A DNA stretch of 64,000 bases, from NCBI GenBank assembly GCA_036271795.1, contig DATAZY010000009.1:1-64000 (forward strand). Reading direction: 5' to 3'. The position numbers and the translations under genes are program-made. Under the pieces are notes generated by a model. It saw only the letters and a program-made list of their open reading frames with translations. It was not told where the DNA came from and did not search any database. Shown here one piece after another: positions 25,489 through 33,228 of the stretch (within the stretch, counting starts at the first letter, position 1; every line of letters begins with the position of its first letter). This DNA is from Galbitalea sp036271795 (GTDB taxonomy: Bacteria > Actinomycetota > Actinomycetes > Actinomycetales > Microbacteriaceae).

Positions 25489-26670
25489 GTGAGCATCACC
25501 AGAGCGACGCCGGGGTCGCAGACTTCACTTCGTGAAGCCAACCGAGCACGCATCATCGATGCCGTCAAACGGCACGGTGGGCTGACGCAGGTGGAGCTTG
25601 CGGGGGCGACAGGTCTGTCTCCTGCGACGGTTTCGAACATCGTCAAGGAACTCACGGCATCCTCGGTCCTGCACACGACGATGACGACGCGGAGCGGTCG
25701 AAGGGCCCAGCACGTGACTCTTGCGCGTGCTCTCGGCATCGTCGCGGGCGTCCATATTTCGACCAGGCACATGCGCGTCGCGCTCGCGGATGTCGCCGGC
25801 ACGGTGGTCGCGGAGCACAGCATGCCGCTCGCGAAAGATCATCGCGCGGACAACGAACTCGACAAAGTGACGCAGCTCATCGCTGACATGCTGGACTCGG
25901 TCGAGGCCAGCATGGACGAAATCCTCGCCGTCGGGATCGCGCTTCCCGCGCCGGTGGATGCCAGGAAGGGCGAGATTTCGCGGTCAGGTTTGATGCGTGG
26001 CTGGGACGGTGTTTCGATCGCCGAGCTCATGCACCGCCGCATCCAGCGTCCGGTTTTCGTCGACAACGAAGGAAATCTGGGAGCGCTCGCAGAGTTCAGA
26101 CTGGGCGCGGCACGCGGTCGGCGAAACGCTGTCTACATCCGCGTCGGACAGGGGATCGGGGCCGGTCTGGTGCTGAATGGCGCGGTTTACCGCGGTTTTG
26201 AGAGCGCGGCAGGCGAGTTTGGCCACATGACGATCGACGAGCACGGTCCGCTGTGCCGGTGCGGAAACCGCGGATGCCTGGAAGCGATCGCCGGCGGACC
26301 GGCGATCATCGACGGTCTGCGCGAGACCAACGGTCCTCAGAAACTGACGGATGTCGTGGTGCACGCGATCGCGGGCGATCACATCTGCATCCGAGCGATT
26401 GCCGATGCCGGCCGTCACGTCGGGATCGCGGCGGCCAACGTGTGCAACCTGCTCGCACCTGAGCGGATCGTCGTCGGTGGCGAGCTCGCGCGCGCGGGCG
26501 AGCTGTTCCTCGGTCCGCTTCGACACAGCCTCGAGCGCTCCGTGGTCATGAGCACGGACAAGGTTGCGGATGTCGTTCAGGGCCAGCTGGGTGACCGCGC
26601 AGAACTCATGGGAGCGGCGCTTTACGCCATCGATCGCTCGACCATCGGACTTGACGAGATCGCTCTGTAG
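25489..26670 (+). CDS. ROK-family transcriptional repressor (XylR/NagC-like)
   Basis: The 393-residue protein has an N-terminal MarR-like helix-turn-helix (HGGLTQVELAGATGLSPATVSNIVKEL, about residues 24-50), then a ROK sugar-sensing domain. The ROK zinc motif is CRCGNRGCLEA (about 259-269), with GEFGHMTIDEHG just before it and the sugar-binding motif DNEGNLGALAEF (about 188-199). GTG 25489 is chosen because TTGCCA (25455-25460), a 16-base spacer and TATCTT (25477-25482) place transcription start on the GTG. It lies directly upstream of the XylFGH-like importer and probably controls it. Confidence 0.88.
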   Translation: MSITRATPGSQTSLREANRARIIDAVKRHGGLTQVELAGATGLSPATVSNIVKELTASSVLHTTMTTRSGRRAQHVTLARALGIVAGVHISTRHMRVALADVAGTVVAEHSMPLAKDHRADNELDKVTQLIADMLDSVEASMDEILAVGIALPAPVDARKGEISRSGLMRGWDGVSIAELMHRRIQRPVFVDNEGNLGALAEFRLGAARGRRNAVYIRVGQGIGAGLVLNGAVYRGFESAAGEFGHMTIDEHGPLCRCGNRGCLEAIAGGPAIIDGLRETNGPQKLTDVVVHAIAGDHICIRAIADAGRHVGIAAANVCNLLAPERIVVGGELARAGELFLGPLRHSLERSVVMSTDKVADVVQGQLGDRAELMGAALYAIDRSTIGLDEIAL

Positions 26671-26721
26671 CTCGACCTCGCAGCCTCGCGTTGCTAACGA
26701 TTTCAGAACGCTATTCGCGTC

Positions 26722-26764
26722 TTGGCTTCAAGACTTGACGCCAACGTTCTTTTGGTGACATGCT
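26722..26764 (+). promoter_or_regulatory. promoter of the xylose-type importer, with inverted repeat
   Basis: TTGACG (26735-26740) and CATGCT (26759-26764) are spaced 18 bases apart and could be the -35 and -10 boxes. TTGGC (26722-26726) and GCCAA (26740-26744) form an inverted repeat across the -35, a candidate site for the upstream ROK repressor. GGAGG follows before the ATG at 26808. The site is short, so the call is tentative. Confidence 0.4.
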
Positions 26765-26807
26765 CGACCCGGCGCCAATGAGGGCGCCATGAATCGGAGG
26801 TTATTCA

Positions 26808-27908
26808 ATGAAGATCGCCACCAAGAGGGTTGTCGTTTCAGCGGCCGCCCTCCTGCTCACAGCAGGAACGCTGACCGCGTGTTCGAGCACGCCCTCGGGT
26901 TCTTCCTCGAGCAAAAGCACCGCCTACAAAATCGGCTTCCTTCTCCCCGATGACGTAACCGCCCGCTACGCAGCTGCTGACCAGCCGGACTTCGTCAAGG
27001 CGATTGCCAAGCTCGACCCGTCTGCCATCGTTCTCTACGAAGACGCGAACGGCAGCGCATCGAACCAGCAGCAGCAGGCTCAGGCCATGCTGGCGCAGGG
27101 TGTCAACGTTCTCGTCCTCGACGCGTTCGACGGCGAAGCAGCACAGTCGATCGTGACCGCAGCCGACGCCAAGAAGGTTCCGGTCATCGACTACGACCGT
27201 CTGGTTGACGGCGGCAAGTCGAACTACTACGTGTCCTTCGACAACGAGAAGGTCGGTGTTCTGCAGGGAACTGCATTCGTCGCCCAGCTCAAGAAGGAAG
27301 GCGTTCCGGCCGGCTCCGGCATCCTGATGATCGACGGTTCCCCGACGGACAACAACGCAACGCTGTTCGCCAAGGGTGCTCACTCGGTCATTGACAAGAG
27401 CGGATACACGATCCTCGCCGAGTACAAGACCCCTGGTTGGGACCCGGCACAGGCTCAGACCTGGGCTGCTTCCGAGATCGCTAAGTTCGGAACGCAGATC
27501 AAGGGCATCTACGCCGCAAACGATGGAACCGCTGGCGGTGTCATCGCAGCAGCACACGCCGCGAAGTTCGACCTCTCGAAGGAAGCGCTGACCGGTCAGG
27601 ATGCAACCGTTGCGGGTATGCAGGCGATTCTCGCCGGCGACCAGTACATGTCCGTCTACAAGGCGATCGTGCCTGAGGCAAATGAGGCCGCGTCGCTCGC
27701 GATCGCGCTCGCCAAGGGCCAGCACCCGAAGGCTCCGACCACCGTTGCCGGTGCGTCTGGCCCCGGAGTGCCGTCCTTCCTGCTGGTGCCTGTTGCGGTT
27801 ACCCGCGACACCATCGAGTCGACTGTCGTCAAGGACGGCTTCGACGCGGTTGCGGACATCTGCACCGGTTCGTACGCGGCGCTCTGCACGCAGTACGGCA
27901 TCAAGTAG
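26808..27908 (+). CDS. sugar ABC transporter substrate-binding lipoprotein, XylF-like
   Basis: The 366-residue protein has a lipoprotein signal (about residues 1-25, lipobox LTAC) followed by a Ser-rich linker and a type I periplasmic-binding fold. YKIGFLLPDDVTARYAAADQPDF, DANGSASNQQQQAQAMLAQGVNVLVLD and YAANDGTAGGVIAAAHAAKF resemble D-xylose-binding XylF. GGAGG lies upstream of the ATG. It is separated from the ATPase gene by a strong hairpin, which usually lets the binding protein be made in excess. D-xylose is the most likely ligand, but related pentoses or hexoses are possible. Confidence 0.87.
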   Translation: MKIATKRVVVSAAALLLTAGTLTACSSTPSGSSSSKSTAYKIGFLLPDDVTARYAAADQPDFVKAIAKLDPSAIVLYEDANGSASNQQQQAQAMLAQGVNVLVLDAFDGEAAQSIVTAADAKKVPVIDYDRLVDGGKSNYYVSFDNEKVGVLQGTAFVAQLKKEGVPAGSGILMIDGSPTDNNATLFAKGAHSVIDKSGYTILAEYKTPGWDPAQAQTWAASEIAKFGTQIKGIYAANDGTAGGVIAAAHAAKFDLSKEALTGQDATVAGMQAILAGDQYMSVYKAIVPEANEAASLAIALAKGQHPKAPTTVAGASGPGVPSFLLVPVAVTRDTIESTVVKDGFDAVADICTGSYAALCTQYGIK

Positions 27909-27921
27909 CACCTAGCTAGAT

Positions 27922-27956
27922 CGGTCGGGGATCACCCACTTGGTGGTCCCCGACCG
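27922..27956 (+). terminator. intercistronic attenuator hairpin after the binding-protein gene
   Basis: Arms 27922-27936 and 27942-27956 form a 15-bp stem with one G-T wobble around a five-base loop. No T-run follows. It lies between the substrate-binding gene and the ATPase gene, where partial termination or 3'-end protection is expected. Confidence 0.75.
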
Positions 27957-27994
27957 TACTATGTGGTCAGCGACCTGTACACAAAGGAGTAACA

Positions 27995-28840
27995 GTGACT
28001 CTCGTTTCCGAGGCGTCGGCAGACAAGCATGAGACGGCGGATGCCGTTCTGTCCATGCGAGGCATCAACAAAGGCTTTGGTGCCGTACAGGCACTCACCA
28101 ACATTGACCTGGACATCTTCCCCGGCGAGGTGGTCGCACTAGTTGGCGACAACGGCGCGGGCAAGTCCACCCTGGTCAAGATTCTCGCGGGTGTTCACCC
28201 GCAGGACTCCGGAACGATCACGTTCCACGGCAAGACGGTCAGCATCCCGAGTCCAACCGCGTCACGCGGCCTCGGCATCGCGACCGTGTTCCAGGACCTC
28301 GCACTGTGCGACAACCTGGATGTCGTCTCGAATCTCTTTCTCGGTCGCGAGATCGGAACTTTCGCACTCGACGAGGTCGAGATGGAGAGCCGCTCCTGGG
28401 AGCTGCTTCGCCAGCTCTCGGCCAAGATCCCGTCCGTGCGCATCGCGGTCGCGTCCCTCTCCGGTGGGCAGCGGCAGACAGTCGCAATCGCGCGGTCGCT
28501 CATCGGTGACCCGAGCGTGGTCATCCTCGACGAGCCGACCGCCGCGCTGGGTGTCGCCCAGACCGCGGAGGTGCTGAACCTGATCGAGCGCCTGCGTGAG
28601 CGCGGCCTCGGCGTACTGCTTATCAGCCACAACCTGGCCGACGTCCAGGCGGTCGCCGACCGCGCGGTCGTCCTTCGCCTGGGACGCAACAACGGCGAAT
28701 TCCGCATCGCGGATGTCAGCTACGAAGACATCATCGCCGCTATCACGGGCGCCACCGACAACGTCGTCACCCGTCGTGAGGCCGCCGTCAAGGCGCTGCA
28801 CGACGAGAGGGCCAGCCAGAACGAGGAGAAGAAGAAGTGA
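27995..28840 (+). CDS. sugar ABC transporter ATPase, single-domain XylG-like
   Basis: The 281-residue protein carries one nucleotide-binding domain: Walker A GDNGAGKSTLVK (about residues 50-61), signature LSGGQRQTVAIARSL (about 154-168), Walker B VVILDEPTAALG (about 174-185). E. coli XylG has two fused domains (about 513 residues), so this one must work as a homodimer. GTG 27995 has AAAGGAG upstream. Its stop overlaps the permease start (GTGA). It powers import together with the flanking gene products. Confidence 0.88.
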   Translation: MTLVSEASADKHETADAVLSMRGINKGFGAVQALTNIDLDIFPGEVVALVGDNGAGKSTLVKILAGVHPQDSGTITFHGKTVSIPSPTASRGLGIATVFQDLALCDNLDVVSNLFLGREIGTFALDEVEMESRSWELLRQLSAKIPSVRIAVASLSGGQRQTVAIARSLIGDPSVVILDEPTAALGVAQTAEVLNLIERLRERGLGVLLISHNLADVQAVADRAVVLRLGRNNGEFRIADVSYEDIIAAITGATDNVVTRREAAVKALHDERASQNEEKKK

Positions 28841-30108
28841 CCCAGACCCCAATTCCCGTCGCGGAATCTTCGACGGCACCAACGGATCTACAGGATGAGC
28901 GCCTAATCCGTCCGACGGGGTTCCGTGAGAACCTTCAGGCGCAGATCAAGCGAGTGCGCACTGGTGACCTCGGACCGCTTCCGGTCGTCATCGGCCTCCT
29001 CATTATTTGCGTGATCTTCCAGGTCATCAGCCCGATCTTCCTCGGCGCGGAGAACATCGGGACGATCATTCTGCTTTACAGTGCGCCTCCCGGTGTGGTC
29101 GCGGTTGGCATTGTGCTCGTGCTGCTGCTCGGCCAGATCGATCTGTCGGTCGGGTCGATGAGCGGTGTCGCGGCATCGATCTTCGCCGTGATCTACACCA
29201 CCGGGCACGTGCCCGAATGGGCGGTCATCATCATCGCGCTGGCGTCCGGGGTGCTGGTCGGGTTCATCTACGGAATCCTCTTCATCCGGTTCAGCGTGCC
29301 AAGCTTCGTGATCACGCTCGCCGGTTTGCTTGCACTGCTCGGTGCGCAGTTGGCCATCCTTGGACCGGTCGGCGACTTCAACATCGCGGCGACGAGCTTC
29401 ATCGTTCAGCTCGGCCAGGCATGGTACCTGCCCCCCGTGTTTTCGTACATCTTTGTCGTAATCGCGGCCGGCGGTTACTTTTTCACCGGATTCCTCAAGT
29501 CGCGGGCGCGTAACAGGGCCGGGCTGTCGACTCCGGGTCTCACCGGTCTCGTAGTTCGGGCGGCCCTGCTGCTCGTCGTGCTGGCGCTCTTCGTCACCTA
29601 CCTGGATTCCTACGCGAACGGTGGCGTCGCGACGGCTTTCGTGTTCCTGGTGGTTCTCGTCGTCGTCGTGAATTACGCGCTGACCCGCACGAAGTGGGGT
29701 CGCGACGTGTTCGCAGTGGGCGGCAACGTTGAAGCTGCGCGGCGAGCTGGCATCCGGGTCAATCGTGTTTATATGTCTGTGTTCATACTGTGTGCATTCT
29801 TCGCCGCACTCGGTGGCCTGATGGCCATGGGTCTGCTCGGTGAGACGACCCAGTCGAGCGGTAGCGGTAACTTCAACCTGAATGCGATCGCCGCGGCGGT
29901 CATCGGCGGTACCAGCCTCTTCGGTGGTCGTGGATCCGCGTGGTCGGCGCTGCTGGGGATCCTGGTAATCGAGGCGATTCAGGCCGGATTGAACCTGATG
30001 AACCTCAACTCGGACTGGCAGTTCATCGTCACCGGCCTCGTGCTTCTGGTCGCGGTCATCGTCGACTCGCTGTCGCGTCGGTCGCGTGTGGCGGCCGGTC
30101 GAGCGTAG
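28837..30108 (+). CDS. sugar ABC transporter permease, XylH-like
   Basis: The 423-residue polytopic protein is of the ribose/xylose permease family (BPD_transp_2), with about ten to twelve helices from residue 48 onward. Family motifs include GQIDLSVGSMSGVAASIFAV (about 97-116), GILFIRFSVPSFVITLAGLL and the C-terminal AVGGNVEAARRAGIRVNRV followed by AAVIGGTSLFGGRGSAWSALLG. It is translationally coupled to the ATPase gene and ends in a terminator hairpin. Confidence 0.9.
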   Translation: MTQTPIPVAESSTAPTDLQDERLIRPTGFRENLQAQIKRVRTGDLGPLPVVIGLLIICVIFQVISPIFLGAENIGTIILLYSAPPGVVAVGIVLVLLLGQIDLSVGSMSGVAASIFAVIYTTGHVPEWAVIIIALASGVLVGFIYGILFIRFSVPSFVITLAGLLALLGAQLAILGPVGDFNIAATSFIVQLGQAWYLPPVFSYIFVVIAAGGYFFTGFLKSRARNRAGLSTPGLTGLVVRAALLLVVLALFVTYLDSYANGGVATAFVFLVVLVVVVNYALTRTKWGRDVFAVGGNVEAARRAGIRVNRVYMSVFILCAFFAALGGLMAMGLLGETTQSSGSGNFNLNAIAAAVIGGTSLFGGRGSAWSALLGILVIEAIQAGLNLMNLNSDWQFIVTGLVLLVAVIVDSLSRRSRVAAGRA

Positions 30109-30121
30109 TTTCGTCCGTTCG

Positions 30122-30158
30122 GAACTCCCTCGAGGCAGCCAATGTCTCGGGGGAGTTC
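30122..30158 (+). terminator. terminator of the sugar importer operon
   Basis: Arms GAACTCCCTCGAG (30122-30134) and CTCGGGGGAGTTC (30146-30158) pair over 13 bases with one G-T wobble around an 11-base loop, followed by TGGCTTTTA. It separates the importer from glmU. Confidence 0.75.
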
Positions 30159-30182
30159 TGGCTTTTACGCGAGAATGGCTCT

Positions 30183-31625
30183 ATGACTGACCAGAACCTC
30201 GCCGTCATCGTTCTCGCCGCGGGGCAGGGGACCCGGATGAAGTCGGCGATGCCGAAGATCCTGCATCCCCTCGCCGGAGTCCCGATCGTCGGGCATGTGC
30301 TCGCCACCGCCCGGGAACTCGACCCGGCCCATGTCGTTGTCGTTGTTCGGCACGAGCGGGATGTGGTGGCCGCGACCATCGTCGAGCTCCTTCCCGAGGC
30401 GGTCATCGTCGACCAGGATGAGATTCCTGGTACCGGGCGTGCCGTCGAACAGGCGATTGCCGCACTTCCCCGGAGCTTCGTCGGTGACGTTGTCATCGTG
30501 AGCGGCGATGTGCCGCTCCTGGACGCCGCGACTCTCACCGGCCTGCTCGAGGCGCATCGCGCCGGAGTCGCCGCCGCAACCCTGCTCTCCGCGTTCTTCG
30601 ACGACGCGACCGGATACGGGCGCATCGTTCGTACAGAGGACGGGTCGGTCGATCGCATCGTCGAGCAGAAGGATGCGACGCCGGAAGAGCTCGACATCCA
30701 CGAGGTCAACTCCGGCAGCTACGTCTTCCATCTCGAACCGCTGCGCGAACAGCTCGCCCACGTCACCGTTCACAACGCGCAGGGCGAGAAGTACGTGACC
30801 GATGTCATCGGGCTCCTTCGGGCCGCGGGCTCGGAAGTCACCGCAGTTCCCGTCAGCGAGAACTGGATCGTCGGCGGCATCAACGACCGCGTGCAGCTGG
30901 CGGAGACCGCGCAGCGCCTGAACCAGCTGATCATCCGCGGCTGGCAGCTCGCCGGCGTCACGATCCGCGACCCTGGAAGCACCTGGATCGACCTGCAGGC
31001 CACCATCGAGGAAGACGTCGAGCTGCTGCCCGGCACCATGATCTCCGGTCCGACCACCATCGCGCGAGGAGCCATCATCGGCCCGGACACCAGCCTCGAT
31101 ACCTGTGAGGTTGGCCCGGGAGCGACAGTGCGGCGCACGGATGCCACTCTCGCCGTGATCGGCGCGGGCGCATCCGTCGGGCCATTCGCCTACCTGCGAC
31201 CCGGCACTTACCTCGGCGAGTCGGCCAAGATCGGGACCTTCGTCGAGACCAAGAACTCGACCATCGGAAATGGCAGCAAGGTGCCGCATCTCAGCTACAT
31301 CGGCGACACCACAATTGGCGAAGGCACCAACCTCGGAGCCGGCGCAATCACCGCAAACTATGACGATGTCGACAAGCACAAGACGGTTATTGGTTCACAC
31401 GTCCATTCCGGTTCGCACAACGTGTTCGTTGCCCCCGTTAGAATTGGTGATGGAGCTAAGACTGGTGCCGGCACGGTCGTCCGCAAGGACGTTCCACCGG
31501 GCGCGCTGGCCATCACTGTTGCTCCGCAGCGCAACATGACCGGCTGGGTCGAGGCCAATCGTTCGGGCACTGAAGCGGCGAAAGCGGCCGCGGCAGCATC
31601 CGACGAAGCAACCGACACGGCCTGA
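30183..31625 (+). CDS. glmU: bifunctional GlmU: GlcN-1-P acetyltransferase / UDP-GlcNAc pyrophosphorylase
   Basis: The 480-residue enzyme makes UDP-GlcNAc for peptidoglycan. The N-terminal pyrophosphorylase motif is VIVLAAGQGTRMKSAMPK (about residues 8-25). The middle has GYGRIVRTEDG and VNSGSY. The C-terminal left-handed beta-helix acetyltransferase domain (about 255-460) contains GPFAYLRPGTYLGE and ITANYDDVDKHKTVIG. A GAGAAT box (30171-30176) six bases before the ATG suggests a leaderless start. prs follows 33 bases downstream, the usual glmU-prs order. Confidence 0.97.
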   Translation: MTDQNLAVIVLAAGQGTRMKSAMPKILHPLAGVPIVGHVLATARELDPAHVVVVVRHERDVVAATIVELLPEAVIVDQDEIPGTGRAVEQAIAALPRSFVGDVVIVSGDVPLLDAATLTGLLEAHRAGVAAATLLSAFFDDATGYGRIVRTEDGSVDRIVEQKDATPEELDIHEVNSGSYVFHLEPLREQLAHVTVHNAQGEKYVTDVIGLLRAAGSEVTAVPVSENWIVGGINDRVQLAETAQRLNQLIIRGWQLAGVTIRDPGSTWIDLQATIEEDVELLPGTMISGPTTIARGAIIGPDTSLDTCEVGPGATVRRTDATLAVIGAGASVGPFAYLRPGTYLGESAKIGTFVETKNSTIGNGSKVPHLSYIGDTTIGEGTNLGAGAITANYDDVDKHKTVIGSHVHSGSHNVFVAPVRIGDGAKTGAGTVVRKDVPPGALAITVAPQRNMTGWVEANRSGTEAAKAAAAASDEATDTA

Positions 31626-31658
31626 CCACCGTCGGACCGCCGACAGGAAGTTGGACAC

Positions 31659-32636
31659 GTGGCCGAGATCACCGCCACCGGACAGAAGCGATTGGTCGTC
31701 GTTTCGGGCCGCGCACATCCGCAGCTCGCGATCGACGTTGCAGGGGCTCTCGGGACTGAACTCGTCCACACGGATGCGCGCACCTTTGCCTCGAGCGAGA
31801 TCTACGCACGGTTCGACGAAAGTGTCCGCGGTTGTGACGCGTTCGTCATCCAGTCGCATACCCGTCCGGTCAACGAGTGGCTAATGGAGCAGCTCATCAT
31901 GATCGACGCGCTCAAGCGGGCATCCGCAAAGCGCATCACCGTGGTCGCTCCGTACTACCCGTACGCCCGGCAAGACAAGAAGGGTCGCGGCCGCGAGCCG
32001 ATCAGCGCCCGTCTGGTCGCCGACCTGTTCAAGGCAGCCGGCGCGGACCGGATCATGAGCGTGGACCTGCACGCCGCGCAAATCCAGGGCTTCTTCGACG
32101 GGCCGGTCGACCACCTGTTCGCGATGCCGGTACTGCTCAAGCACTTCCAGGAGCGGCTCGATCCCTCGACCCTCACCGTCGTCTCGCCGGACATGGGCCG
32201 CGTCCGTGTCGCGGATGTCTGGAGCGACAAGCTCGGTGCACCGCTGGCGATCATCCACAAGCGTCGCGATCCCATGGTCGCGAACAAGGTGACCGTTCAC
32301 GAGATTGTCGGTGAGGTCGCCGGCCGCGTCTGCCTCATCGTCGACGACATCATTGACACCGGTGGCACGATCGTCAAGGCGGCCGAGGCGCTCAAGGATG
32401 CGGGCGCGCTCGGAGTGATCGTCGCGGCGACGCACGCCGTGTTCTCCGACCCGGCCAGCGACATCCTGCGCAGCGATTTCATCGACTCGGTTGTGGTTAC
32501 CGACACGCTGCCGATCCCGGAAGACAAGCGCTTCCCGACCCTGACCATCCTGCCGATTGCGCCGCTCATCGCGAGCGCCATCCACGAGGTCTTCAGCGAC
32601 GGTTCCGTCACCTCGATGTTCGACGGCGCGGCGTAG
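31659..32636 (+). CDS. prs: ribose-phosphate pyrophosphokinase
   Basis: The 325-residue enzyme makes PRPP from ribose-5-phosphate and ATP. Diagnostic segments are YPYARQDKKGRGREPISARL (about residues 104-123), MSVDLHAAQIQGFFDGPVD (about 135-153) and the PRPP loop CLIVDDIIDTGGTIVKAAEAL (about 224-244). GTG start with CAGGAAG upstream. It ends just before a 17-bp inverted repeat. Confidence 0.96.
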   Translation: MAEITATGQKRLVVVSGRAHPQLAIDVAGALGTELVHTDARTFASSEIYARFDESVRGCDAFVIQSHTRPVNEWLMEQLIMIDALKRASAKRITVVAPYYPYARQDKKGRGREPISARLVADLFKAAGADRIMSVDLHAAQIQGFFDGPVDHLFAMPVLLKHFQERLDPSTLTVVSPDMGRVRVADVWSDKLGAPLAIIHKRRDPMVANKVTVHEIVGEVAGRVCLIVDDIIDTGGTIVKAAEALKDAGALGVIVAATHAVFSDPASDILRSDFIDSVVVTDTLPIPEDKRFPTLTILPIAPLIASAIHEVFSDGSVTSMFDGAA

Positions 32637-32646
32637 GTCTGGCTTA

Positions 32647-32734
32647 AACCGATCTCAAGGAGAGATTCTCCCCGGATGAGGCTCGGAGCCCAGTGGATCT
32701 GTGACGTGAGCGCTGGATCTCCTTGAGATCGGTT
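32647..32734. repeat. 17-bp perfect inverted repeat with 54-base centre, after prs
   Basis: Arms AACCGATCTCAAGGAGA (32647-32663) and TCTCCTTGAGATCGGTT (32718-32734) are perfect reverse complements separated by 54 bases. The element lies between prs (plus) and a convergent small membrane-protein gene. It could end transcription from both sides, though no T-run is present. Alternatively it could be a structured RNA or a remnant of a small inverted-repeat element. Confidence 0.85.
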
Positions 32735-32746
32735 GCTGCAGGGACC

Positions 32747-33121
32747 TCAGGCCGCGACTCCAGTGTGGGTTGGCAGCTGGGGCGGTCCCGGAATCCAGCC
32801 GAGCGATGCGACAAACTGCGAGCCGCCGAATGAGCCGGACTGCGTATAGCACTGCCAGCCGGTGCCGTGCGCGCCGAGAAGTTCGAATGAGACAGTGGAT
32901 GCGTCACCCGGGTCTTCGTAGTGCACCCAGCGCTTGCAGCTCTCTGCGGCATCCGTCGCGTTGAGCATCGCCTCGCCGATGAGGCCGGGTAGGACGAGGC
33001 CGGCGATTCCTACCGCGACGACGATCCGCATCCCGATGAGCATGTTCCGCGACCGCAGCGGACGTCCGTCGCCGGGGTCATACCCGACGAGCTCCGGCTG
33101 CTCATCCTCGTAGAAGCTCAC
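32747..33121 (-). CDS. hypothetical membrane-anchored protein
   Basis: The 124-residue protein has an acidic N-terminus (about residues 1-25), one hydrophobic segment (MRIVVAVGIAGLVLPGLIGEAML, about 30-52) and an exported-looking C-terminal part with two cysteines (ESCKRW and WQCYTQSG) that could form a disulfide. The C-terminal stretch SFGGSQFVASLGWIPGPPQLP is Gly/Pro rich. I do not recognise the family. It is not close-coupled to gnd, which lies upstream on the same strand. Confidence 0.65.
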   Translation of the reverse strand: MSFYEDEQPELVGYDPGDGRPLRSRNMLIGMRIVVAVGIAGLVLPGLIGEAMLNATDAAESCKRWVHYEDPGDASTVSFELLGAHGTGWQCYTQSGSFGGSQFVASLGWIPGPPQLPTHTGVAA

Positions 33122-33148
33122 CTGACCATTGTCGCCGTATCTCCCATA

Positions 33149-33214
33149 AACGATCGTTGAGGGGCGTCAATCGTTTCCAAAACGCGACGCCTTAGGACCC
33201 ATTGGCGCCCCTCA
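33149..33214 (-). terminator. inverted repeats downstream of gnd, possible terminator
   Basis: TGAGGGGCG (33158-33166) and CGCCCCTCA (33206-33214) are perfect complements around a 39-base loop. GGCGTC (33163-33168) and GACGCC (33186-33191) form a competing hairpin. A 10-bp palindrome AACGATCGTT lies at 33149-33158. The region follows the gnd stop on the minus strand, where a terminator is expected, but there is no T-run. Confidence 0.4.
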
Positions 33215-33228
33215 CGGAAGGAGGTGGG

